The position numbers and the translations under genes are program-made. The notes under the pieces were generated by a model, which saw only the letters and a list, made by a program, of their open reading frames with translations, was not told the DNA's origin and searched no databases. Positions 33,128 to 44,600 of a stretch of DNA of 64,000 bases are shown here, piece after piece; within the stretch, counting starts at the first letter, position 1, and each line of letters opens with the position of its first letter. This DNA is from Carboxylicivirga agarovorans. GTDB taxonomy: Bacteria; Bacteroidota; Bacteroidia; Bacteroidales; Marinilabiliaceae. The DNA lies in assembly GCF_050589845.1 (NCBI RefSeq), contig NZ_JBNGPA010000001.1, positions 62,001 to 126,000 of the forward strand, read 5' to 3'.

Positions 33128-34885
33128 TTACTGCTCTTTCAGATTAAGAGCAATACTTAAATCATTTAATTGCTCCTGTGCAACCGTTGATGGTGAATCG
33201 ATCATCACATCACGACCTGAATTATTTTTAGGGAATGCAATTACGTCACGGATCGAATCTAAACCTGCAAACAATGATACCAGGCGATCGAAACCAAATG
33301 CCACACCACCATGCGGAGGTGCACCATATTTAAACGCATTCATTAAAAATCCAAACTGGCTTTCTGCTTCTTCCTCAGTAAATCCTAATAGCTTAAACAT
33401 TTTTTGCTGCAGCTCATCATTAAAGATACGTACAGAACCACCACCTATTTCAACACCATTGATTACCAGGTCATAGGCATTGGCACGAACATCACCGGGA
33501 GCACTGTCCAGTTTATCCATATCTTCTGCCTTCGGAGAAGTAAACGGGTGGTGCATTGCATGGAAACGGTTTGAATCCTCATCCCACTCCAACAATGGGA
33601 AGTCAACAACCCAAAGAGGAGAGAATTTATTCTTATCGCGTAAGCCCATTTGCTCACCCATCTCAAGACGCAGCTCACAAAGTGCCGTTAAGGTCTTATT
33701 AAGTGCACCTGCCAGTATCAATACCAGGTCGCCATCCTTAGCGTTAAATTTAGCACCAATTTCTTTTAGCTGTTCTGCTGAGAAGAACTTATCGATTGAA
33801 GATTTTACAGTACCATCGGCATTGAATTTGATATAAATTAAGCCACCGGCACCAATCTGTGGTTTCTTAACAAAGTCAGTCAATTTATCCAATTGCTTAC
33901 GTGTGTATGTTGCACATCCGTCGGCACAAATACCACCTACATACTCCGCCTCATTGAATAATTTAAACTCAGAACCTTTAACATCATCAGTTAAATCAAC
34001 AAACTTCATTTCAAAGCGTGTATCTGGTTTATCTGAGCCATAGTATTTAATTGCATCTGCATATGACAAGCGTGGGAATGTATAATCAATGTCCACGTTT
34101 TTAATTGTCTTGAACAAATGCTTGGTCATTCCTTCAAAAGTATTCAGGATATCCTCCTGTTCAACAAACGACATTTCACAGTCAATTTGTGTAAACTCAG
34201 GCTGACGGTCAGCACGTAAATCCTCGTCGCGGAAACATTTCACAATCTGGAAATAGCGGTCAAAACCACTGACCATTAACAACTGCTTAAATACCTGCGG
34301 CGACTGAGGCAAGGCATAAAACTGACCTTCGTTCATTCGTGACGGCACGATAAAATCGCGTGCACCCTCAGGAGTAGATTTTATTAAAACAGGAGTTTCA
34401 GTTTCAATAAAATCTTGGTTATTAAGATAGTTACGTACTTCGAAACCGATTTTATGGCGAAGTACCAGGTTTTCACGTACCGGGTTACGACGTAAATCCA
34501 GGTAACGGTACTTCATTCGCAATTCATCACCTCCGTCAGTTTCATCTTCAATGGTAAACGGTGGCAATTCCGATGAATTTAATATCGTTAACTCCTCAGC
34601 CAATATCTCAATATCACCAGTAGGAATTCTATTGTTTTTATTGCTTCTTTCAGCAACCTGACCCTTGATCTGAATCACATACTCACGGCCAAGTTCAGCT
34701 GTTTGCTCACATAGCTCTTTATGTGTTTCTTCGTTAAAAACTAACTGGGTAATCCCATATCGATCTCTCAAATCGATAAAGGTCATTCCCCCAAGGTTTC
34801 TTACCTTTTGCACCCAACCACTAAGTGTTACCGATTGATTGATGTGCTCAATTCTTAATTCTCCGCACGTATGTGTCCTGTACAT
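33128..34885 (-). CDS. aspS: Aspartyl-tRNA synthetase
   Basis: 585 residues, the bacterial type. An N-terminal OB-fold anticodon-binding domain (about 1-105) is followed by the class II catalytic core with motif 2 FRDEDLRADRQPEFTQIDCEMSF and motif 3 GVAFGFDRLVSLFAG, interrupted by the bacterial GAD insertion (about 290-415). It charges tRNA-Asp. The genome-wide presence of a GatCAB system, which would decide whether the enzyme is non-discriminating, cannot be judged here. It is monocistronic, with a strong terminator, and diverges from tadA. A TACATTTG box upstream on the minus strand (around 34910-34920) is a possible promoter. Confidence 0.96.
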   Translation of the reverse strand: MYRTHTCGELRIEHINQSVTLSGWVQKVRNLGGMTFIDLRDRYGITQLVFNEETHKELCEQTAELGREYVIQIKGQVAERSNKNNRIPTGDIEILAEELTILNSSELPPFTIEDETDGGDELRMKYRYLDLRRNPVRENLVLRHKIGFEVRNYLNNQDFIETETPVLIKSTPEGARDFIVPSRMNEGQFYALPQSPQVFKQLLMVSGFDRYFQIVKCFRDEDLRADRQPEFTQIDCEMSFVEQEDILNTFEGMTKHLFKTIKNVDIDYTFPRLSYADAIKYYGSDKPDTRFEMKFVDLTDDVKGSEFKLFNEAEYVGGICADGCATYTRKQLDKLTDFVKKPQIGAGGLIYIKFNADGTVKSSIDKFFSAEQLKEIGAKFNAKDGDLVLILAGALNKTLTALCELRLEMGEQMGLRDKNKFSPLWVVDFPLLEWDEDSNRFHAMHHPFTSPKAEDMDKLDSAPGDVRANAYDLVINGVEIGGGSVRIFNDELQQKMFKLLGFTEEEAESQFGFLMNAFKYGAPPHGGVAFGFDRLVSLFAGLDSIRDVIAFPKNNSGRDVMIDSPSTVAQEQLNDLSIALNLKEQ

Positions 34886-35079
34886 TGTAATTCTTATTTA
34901 TCGTTGCCAACTGGCAAATGTATGCAACGATATTGACGTTTAAAATTATCTTTGCGAAAATAGTAAGAAAAAGCATACAAAAAAGCTGTTGAGAGTTTTA
35001 GGTCGGAGTTTTTTAAACAAAGACCCCAATAGATGACATTTATCATCTAATTTGCAGCCTGTTGATAAAAGAACCAAGC
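34886..35079. promoter_or_regulatory. Divergent promoter region between aspS and tadA
   Basis: TATCTTTG at 34947-34954 on the plus strand matches a -7 box about 125 bases before tadA. On the minus strand TACATTTG matches for aspS. No further structure of note was seen. Confidence 0.4.
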
Positions 35080-35526
35080 ATGAGTGAAATAAATTTTTCT
35101 GACCAATATTTTATGAAACAAGCTTTTGTGGAAGCACAAAAAGCGAAAGAAAAGAATGAAGTACCTGTAGGTGCCATCATTGTATGTAACAACCAGATAA
35201 TCGCCCGGGCACATAATTTAACAGAAACCCTGAATGACGTAACAGCTCATGCCGAGATGCTTGCCATAACATCGGCTGCTGAATTCCTGGGTGGCAAATA
35301 CCTTAACGAATGCACCTTATATGTCACATTGGAACCGTGTGTTATGTGTGCTGGAGCCCTTAACTGGTCGCAGATAAAACGGGTCGTTTATGGTGCAAGC
35401 GATGAAAAAAGAGGCTTTGCCCGGTGTCACCCCTCCCTGATCCACCCTAAAACCGAAGTGTCGGTGGGTATTATGAAAGATGAATGCCAACAGATTATTC
35501 AGGACTTTTTCAGAGAAAAAAGATAG
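35080..35526 (+). CDS. tadA: tRNA-specific adenosine deaminase (TadA-type nucleoside deaminase)
   Basis: 148 residues from the ATG at 35080; an in-frame TTG six codons upstream is less likely. The zinc-deaminase motif is HAEML (His57, catalytic Glu59) and PCVMC (Cys87, Cys90). The length and the C-terminal segment IKRVVYGASDEKRGFA fit TadA, which makes inosine at position 34 of tRNA-Arg(ACG). Guanine or other nucleobase deaminases of the same fold are an alternative, but the PCVMCAGAL block is typical for TadA. It is monocistronic and convergent with the giant surface protein gene. Confidence 0.9.
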   Translation: MSEINFSDQYFMKQAFVEAQKAKEKNEVPVGAIIVCNNQIIARAHNLTETLNDVTAHAEMLAITSAAEFLGGKYLNECTLYVTLEPCVMCAGALNWSQIKRVVYGASDEKRGFARCHPSLIHPKTEVSVGIMKDECQQIIQDFFREKR

Positions 35527-35565
35527 TAAGGTCATATAGTTACCCAGCTAAACCAGCATAAAAAA

Positions 35566-35601
35566 AGAAAGCCTGATACGCGATTGCATATCAGGCTTTC
35601 T
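35566..35601 (-). terminator. Bidirectional terminator between tadA and the giant gene
   Basis: AGAAAGCCTGATA (35566-35578) pairs perfectly with TATCAGGCTTTCT (35589-35601); an A-run on the left gives the minus strand a T-run. Confidence 0.85.
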
Positions 35602-35616
35602 ACTTCAAACTAAAAC

Positions 35617-38600
35617 TTATTTTACAAACACTTTTTGTTCATGCTTATCATTGTCACCAATGATCTTCACCACATAAATACCTGGTTTCAGGTGCAGGTC
35701 TTTCGTATATAGCTCACCCCTGAACTCATCAGTAGATACCATGCGACCATCAAGCGTAAACAGGTAAATCTGCTTATCACCTGACCACTCACAATTCACT
35801 ACCAGTTTAGATGAATTCTCGACATATACTTTCACATTGTTATTTGCGTTTGTCAACTCATCATCAATATCGGTGGCTACGTCGGTTTTACCAAAATGCA
35901 ATACAAAGCGATCATTGTTCTCTGCAGCTTCATTGACTGTAAATGCATATTCCGAGTTGGCATCCATTTCCACCTTAACTCCCATTACTTTATCTTCTAA
36001 TATAAGCGGGTAGTCAATGCTTAATGTATTCAAGCCATCAAAACGAATGCTATGGTTACCAGCTTTAAGGTTAACACCCAAAGCAACCTGTTCTTTATAC
36101 ATCTCCATTGGCAAGGTGTTGATAACCGCTTTAGTGCCATCAACCATTGAATAGATATATGAAATATTGGTACCGTTATAATAGCGTTGTTCTGAATCCA
36201 TTCGACTCATCTCCATATCTCCTTTCTCCCGCAATGCGATCACTGCCTCATCTTCCAAACCAAAGTCATTGACCATTTTAATACGAAGAATATCTTCTTC
36301 GGCATCTTGTGAAGTTGACTTCAGGTTTGTCTTGTTCACATCGTGGAAGCGATTTGAAGCACTCATCAGCAGCTGATCAACACCCGGTGTTGATGTGGCG
36401 GCAGTTTGGATATAGAATGCCTGCGATGGTGCCAATATACCTTTAAAGCTTGCCGGAGAAGAAGTTCCCAGGGCAACATTATAGGTTTCAAATGATTTGG
36501 TTGCATTGGTAGCCGATACCGACACATAAACTGTTCCTGTTGAATGAGCTAAATCGCCAGTTCCAACAGCTGCCTGCGGAATTTTATAATACGACGGATA
36601 TGGATTGGCCATTATTTGCCAACCATCCTGAGTAGCTCGACTATAAGTCGCATCATTATTCAGTGTTCCGGTATGCGAAATCGTCTCAGGCAATATGAAC
36701 TTAAGCTGGTAACCACGCAACTCGTCATTTGCAGTAAACTCATGACTGCCACTTGCCAGGTTAACAAAGTTTCCTCCATCCTGGTAATCGTACAATGCAT
36801 AACTTTGACCCGGTGTTGCTCCAGGTATATCGCGGTAAGTTTGCATTAGCGGATTACTGATTGAATGCCCGATAAAGTACCAGTATAACTCACCATATGA
36901 CCAGCTCACATCAACATTGCCTGTTACTGTACCATTGGTAATCAAAGAAGCCGGATCGGCCGCTGTATTGACAATATAAAGTCGGTCGTTGGTTACCAGG
37001 TCACCGTTAACTGTCATTTGAGAACCAGCCTGCAGTGTTAAACCACCCAGGTGATCAATTGTCAGGTCATTAACACTGGCTGCTGTAGAATTATTAATAA
37101 CAGGTGCCTGACCCGTATTGGAAATGGTAATATTAGTACCTCCGCCTGGTACGACTCCGCCCTTCCAGTTGGTTGTTAAGAACCAATCATTGGTAAGACC
37201 TAACCAGGTATATGTTGGTATTAAAATCGAACCAAACGTAAAGTAATTGCCTTCTGAAGCGAATTCGTTAAATGTAATTCTACTGCTTGTTCTCACTGTA
37301 CCTGCAGTGCTGTTTCCTACCGGAGCATCAATTGATACTTCATTCCAGTCTGATGTGCTTTGCCAATCAACAACTCTGAAGTTTGCGTCAGGTGTCACAC
37401 CACTAATATCATCCCAGCGCAGGGTTACATTAGCCTCCGATGACGCCGGTCCTTCAATACGCCAGTACTCGTTTTTACTCACAAACTGTACATCGCCTGC
37501 TACGCTGTTAGGATCTTTGCTATCATTACCCGGATTATGGTTAAAATACTCGGCCGACCACAATTGAGCGCCCGAAGTAATGGTATTACTGATCAGCACA
37601 TCGCCCAACCTGTCGGCGTCACCAACAGGGAAGCTGAAGCTGTCACCGTTATTCACCAGTTTTGTTAATGGTCCTTGAACATATGAACTGGCTCCTCCTC
37701 CAATTACTGCAGCGGCAAGGTTACTGTTGACAACAAAATCATTGCCATAAGTATTGAAAATAATACCATTATTTAAATTCAGATAATTCTTAATGTCAAC
37801 GTCCACCTCAACTGTTAAACCGTTACTATTATCAATTTCAAAATAATCAATACCATTAGTTCCGGTAAGGTTAGAGGCGCCATTAATGGCTTGTATGGCC
37901 GAACCACTGAATATAACGCGGGCACCGTTATCTCCCGAGTCAAAACTACCCGCATCAAAGCTTAGGTTTTGCTTCAGAATAATATTCTTATCATTGGTAT
38001 TCACAACATCGGCACCATTGATCAACAGATTTCCTAATATGGTTAAGTTGTGGTTTGGCAGTCTTCGTTCACTTGTACCTGTAAAGGTCAGATTGTTGAC
38101 ACTTGTCAGATCACCTAATACAGCATAATCTGTACTACCGGTATACTCAAGTGTTCCTCCGCTTGCTGACACAAAGCTATCGTAAACACCCGCAGGCATC
38201 ACACCCCATTCAGCCGACAAAGTACCTGTTCCGTCAACATCTCCCAAACGGTGAGCTGCTGTAGTACCTAGTAATAATGTACCATTAATGCTTGTTTGAT
38301 AAGATGAAACCGCATCGGCAGATACTGTCACATTTGTTCCACTATCAATGATTACGATTGAACCGCGGGGACCTCCGGCAGGTACACCTTCTCCTGCTGT
38401 TGGATAAGTATCCCATGTTGATGCATCATTCCACAGACCATCAGTAACCGAAATATAAGTAGGCACCTGGTCTGGAATAGCCGCGTCAACACCTGCTGTA
38501 TAATCTCCTGTCAACTCTGAACTTGTAATAGCTGTTCCGTAGGTGTATACCAATTCATCGTTCAACTGGTCAATAACACCGAATGGTTTATTCCATTCTC

Positions 38601-41600
38601 CTGAACCATCGGCCAGTAATCGGGCCGATATATAATCGTTAATAGTATTACCTCCACTCACCTGAACATCATTCGGATCGTAATTCATACGTATCTCACC
38701 GGTGAATCCTGTTATATTTTCTGACTTAAGAATCCAGTGATAATCCAGAACGTTGGTTGGGTCAAGGACACTTGGATGGTATTCATCCGCTGCCTTAACC
38801 GTTATATAACCGGTACTTGATGTGTTAGAGTCAATACGTATGCTGACCGGTGTGTACTTTCCGCCAGATCCCATTGGATAAACAAATGTTTTAGGTGTTG
38901 TATTAAAGTACTTTCTCACACCATTATCAGTAAACGATATATTGGTTTGGATCATGTTGCTTGATGAGAAAGGACTTACCGCTTCAATTGTACTTCCTTC
39001 ATTCATAATCAACAGGTTCTTATCAATATTGAATACTCCACTCTCTAATCTCAGACTTTTATTAATGGACAACTGATTACCCAATGGCACATCCACACCG
39101 TTAATATTGTTGACACTTAAAATATCAAAGGTTCCGGCCCCTGATAAATTCTGAGCAAGGGTACCATTTAGTATTAATCCGTTTCCACCTGTAATAAGCT
39201 GTGTACCATCAAAAGATACGTTGCGTTGCACCTGAACTTCATTGGCATTTGAAGTTAAGGTACCACCTGCAAACGTAAAGTTATTATCGATATCAAGATT
39301 AGCACCTGCCGCATCTAATACCAACTCCTGAGTTCCGCTCTTCTCCAGGTTATAGAAATTAACATCGCCATAAATGGTTTGAGTGGCAGAACCGTTAAGA
39401 TAAGTTGAGTTACTATTAGGTATAAATGTTCCTGTAGCAGTTAAATCTCCGCCAATGTATAAGTCCAGCCCGGCAGCATCATATTGAGTATTAGCATCTA
39501 TCTGAAGACCACCACTTAGCGTTAAGCTTCTTACTACTTGTTGCGCCATCGGATTATTTCCACTGGTGTTATCAACAACAAGGTTGTTTAAAGCCACTGC
39601 TGAGTTAATTCCTATTGTTTGTCCGGCACCGGTTGATGCTCCGCCAATATGCACTGAAGAAGAGGCTCCTATACTACTTGTTTCCGGTTCAAGTAAAACA
39701 GCCGCAACAGTAGCTGAAGCCTGCGCATTTTCAATGCTTAAAGTTCCGCCTGTCTGATTAAACTGACTACCTGTTCCTAATATTTCGAATACTCCTCGGT
39801 TGGATGCTGTTGCTGAACTGGTACCAACTCTTACCGCACCTCCTGTTTGAGTGAATGATAAGATACCAACATCAGTAACGGTACCTCTTCTTATCTGACC
39901 TCCGACAATCAGGTTACCGGCATCAATACTTAACGCAGCACTACCCGATGCTGAATATACAATTGGATTATCAGCCCCGTGCATGTTAACCGTTCCATTT
40001 TCAATGGCCAGTCTTCCATCCAGATAGATACCTGACGTACCACTGGCATTTACAGTGGCTCCACTTTGTAATACTAAAGCAGTTGTAGAAGGAATATCAA
40101 AGTTATCACTTCCCGTAGTCAGGTTAATATTTATATCAGCATGATTTAAAGTCAGTGTTCCACTTTGCAAATCAAGTGCTTTTGTATCACTTGTGCCATT
40201 GGTTTCGCCATTGAGATTGAAATCGCTGTTAAAACTTGCCGAAACAGTTTGGTCTGTTCCTTTATTAACAATAACCCTATATAAATCAGGTGTAGTGGAT
40301 GCGGCCTCAACATCAAATGTCATATTATCTGTTCCTTCCAGATAAAGCGTTACATGCTCAGCTGTATTTGATGTCCACAGATCAAGTCCATCTCCTGATT
40401 CAGTTTGTTGAATATTTCGATTAACATATAATCTATGATCAAGTTCTGTACCTCCAGAGCCTGAAATATACAAGCGGTTTCCAGTGTTACTCATTACAAT
40501 ATCACGACCAACTGTCACAGTTCTTGCTGTACCTGAGTTTTGATAGAAAAGTTGAGCACCGCCACCACTTGAGCGCATAAACATTAGCAAGTCACGACCA
40601 ATGGTTATATCACCAGTGGCTCCATTGTTCAACTGAACATTTCCATCACCCAATATTTCAAAGTTACCATTGGTTACAATGTCTTTAGTAAAGGTAAATG
40701 TAAAGTTGGATCCTCCCCATCCGCTTGTAGCAACTAATAGGTTTGGAAAAACATCTGGTGTATTATTAAGTGTCGAAGCTGTGATCTCATAAAGAACGTA
40801 AGAACTGTCGTTGGCAGCAAACTCCCCTAAATCCATTGTACTCATATCCGGATCTGACTGACGATTCCAGAACATTCCTTCACCGCGAACCATATTTGCT
40901 GTTAAAGAACGTCCATTATTAATACATATCGTTGGTCTGAACTGGAAGTTATATCGATAAGCTCGTGGAACAGGGTTACCACTGGCATCCTGCATTTGAT
41001 TAAACACTATTTCAGCACAGGTTATGTTACCGTCTGCATCTACACCGTGTGGCATACCATAATAAGCAGAAAGAGAAGCATCTGCATCCCAGGGCACCCA
41101 TCCAATAACTGCTACATCACCAGGTCCCGGAACAGCATCTGCCTGTGCCTGGCGGCTATCATGCTTGCCATAGCTGGCATTTTCACCGTATGTCCAGGTA
41201 CTGGTATTGGACCAGTTAATGTTATTACCGTCCCCATCTCGCCGTGAATAGAAAATCTTAACAGCACCCTCAAAACGTCCGATCACCCCAGCTGTGTAAT
41301 TGGCTTCTTCAAGTGTAAATCCTGCTCCAGTATTACTAATCACAATTGGGTTTCCATCTGCGTCATCTGTTGTTGTTTGCGAATCGTTAAACGTAATTGT
41401 ATTGTTAGTGGTATTTACATTTGATTGAAGTCCTTCATGGAATCGGGTATAAGGCGAGTCATCCAAAACTTTACCTGGGTAAAAGTTGGCCTTATCACCG
41501 GCTAGGTCATCAGCATCATTAAATGTAAATTGATATTGTGCTGTCGGTAAAGTGGTAAAATCGGAATATCCAACGCGCCAGTAATAATCTAATAAGTTAC

Positions 41601-44600
41601 CGCCACTTAAATTAGTTGTTGTCAACTCTCCCTGTACAGGACGAATGGTTACATAGCCATTATTGGCATAGTTTGTTACGGTCAGTTCTGCAGGCGTATA
41701 TTTACCTGACACACCAATCGGATAAGCATATGTTCCATCGGCATGAATTAACACTGACAGACCGCCATCTGAAGCGTTCCCTCCTGTTATGAACATCTCA
41801 TCTGACTCCCTACCGTCAGACACTTCATAGGGGGTAAGCGTTCCTCCTTTGTGTATATAGTCAACCTTTAAATTATACGCACCAAGGTTCATACGACCGT
41901 GGTGGTAACTTATCCGCTTAATGACCACATCACTTGTCAGATCAAATATCTTATCCTGTGGTGCCGGATTCATTTTAATATTACCTAATTCAGCACCCGT
42001 TTCGGTTGTAATGCTAACAACATCTTTAACCATCACCAATGCATCCTTATGTGTTGTTCCCGGTTCGTATATACCGCAAACACCATCTGCTCCAACAAAC
42101 AAAGGACCGTACATTCTTATGGCCTGATCTCCCTGATCAAGAATACCACTCTCAACCCTTAGGTCATTCTTGACCTGAATAATACGAGCATACCACAGGT
42201 TAGATGGCTCGTTGGCCTCAACATAAGCGGCCTTTTTTTCAGGACTCGAGGCAACAGTTAAACGTTTACCTACAGGCTTATTGATCGTTAAATTATTAAT
42301 AACCAACTCATAATTATCGGTATATGGATGACCAATATAGAATGTGGCATCTTCAGTACCATTAAAGGTTAAGGTGTTATTGGTTGTTGAGTAACCATGA
42401 TTATTGGCTCCGTCGGCAATGGTAAAATTGCGCCCGATAGTCACACTTCTTCCTCCATGGTTTATAAACGCTCCATCATTAACACTAACATCATTGCTGG
42501 CAATTAATGGCTGCGACAGGTCTAATTCCCTATTTCCCGACTGTGTATTAATAATCAGGTTATATAAATTGGCTGTACTATTAAGTGTGCGATCTGCATT
42601 CAGCTCAAATCTGACAGTACCACCTGTTACACTGTAATTACCTTCCTTTGATCCGATAATAAAATCACCGTTTCTTAATTCTATTTCTCCACCTGACATC
42701 TGGAAAACAGCATCTTCACTACTCAGGTCAAAGTGACTATCATTTACTGCCAAACTACCACCTGTCTGAATAAAGGAAACAGGTCCTGATCCAACCTGGT
42801 AAAGTCGACCAACAGAAACCACACCTCCATTAATTTCGATAAGAGGGTTGGCAGCAGCCCAATAAACAAAACCATAACTGTTACGTGTATCAAAAACACC
42901 ATCATCTATCTGGAAGTCGCCAAATAATGACATGGCACTGTGACTACCGCTGGCGTTAACGCCAATGGCTGATGACTCAAAACCTGGAATCTGGCTTTGC
43001 GTTTCTGCAGTTGAGTATACCTCCACATTGGCACCTGATATAATCATTTTGCCATACTCACCAATGGCATAGTCACCATTTCCACCACTTAGATTCCCCT
43101 CACTTAATGTTGGAATATGGATACTACCTGTAAGCTTAAGCGTTCCCTGGTGGATCCAAAGTGCTTTTCGTACTTCAGGATTAGAGCTGGAGTAGGGAGA
43201 ACTTTCTACTCTTCCCACATTATTAGCGCCAAATAGTCTGAAGTATGTCGCATTATCAGCATATAATTCCAGTTGATAGGTTTTATCAACTCCTTTTTCA
43301 ATTACCAGATTATACAGATCTGTTGTACCATAAAGACTCATATTGCTATTAGCTGCTCCCTGCATTCTTAAGGTAGCTGCTCCAAGGTAACTAAACTGAT
43401 CATAGCGTGGTGCCGTTTCGTTGCTTAAACGAACATTTCCACGGTTGATAAAATCACCACTGATGATAACCTGGTGATAAATACCGTGGTATTGCCCCAC
43501 AGCAGGCATTGTTCCGCCTATTGCATATGTACCGGCTGTATTCCCCTGTCCTACTGTAAGGGATGCATCAGCCTGAACATCAACATTACCAGTCACATTA
43601 AGATTTAACACACTTGTTTCCGTGTCATCATTGATTCTTAAAATACCGGTTTTCAAGGTAAGGTTATTATTAACCGTTAAATCGGCCAGCATCGTTATTT
43701 GAGCTATAGTATTGGTCAGTTCTACCTCAACATCATAAAAAGTATGAGCAGTACTGATCGAATAACCGCTTCCCTGGAATATGGCTGTACCTTCACCCTG
43801 GTTTTTAGTGGCAAAGTGAGTAGCATCACCTGCCGGGAAGTTATCCGCTTCCATGTATACCCGACCGTTACCAAGTATTTTGCTGAATGAATGACCAGAA
43901 GTTGTTCCCAATCTTAGTTCACCTTCAATGGTTAAATAGTTACAGTTAACATTGTCTATGTCCATTGTCACTTCCCGGCCACTTTTAATGACAACATTAT
44001 CAGAGGCTACCTGTGGATAATAGGTATTACCAGGAATTGGTAAGGCCCCTGAGGGGTCATTGGTCCATATGGAAGGATCGCTCCAGTTACCGGTTTTTAA
44101 GGTATACCAGGCAACAATTGGTTCTTGAGCGGTCCAGACACCCTCAATAACAGAACTTCCGCTTGTTGATAAGATATTAGTTCCAGTATCCACAGACGCG
44201 TTAGCCGGATCATTCCAAACAGTTGTGCTTGTATCGTCTGCTCTTTTAAATTCATATTTAGACTCATCGCCTGCTACATCAGTGTCTGCATAATAGAAGT
44301 CTATATCTGCGCTTACCGATAAGAAATTAGTTTCGGTAACCTCCCAATACCTTAGCAAATCAAGTGCATTACCGTTAGGGGCATTGGTATTTACTAGTTT
44401 CACATTCACTTCAGCAGTTCCCGAAATAGAACCTGTCAGGTTAGAAATAACCATGGGCGTATACTCATATACCCCCCCACCTGCATTATATGTTCCCAGC
44501 GGAAGCGTCATGTTAAAGCCTGCCAAGGAAGCACTTTGCCGGGTAACTGAAGCTCCGTCAACCACAATCATATGGTCGCTGTCAAAAGTCCCGGTCACCG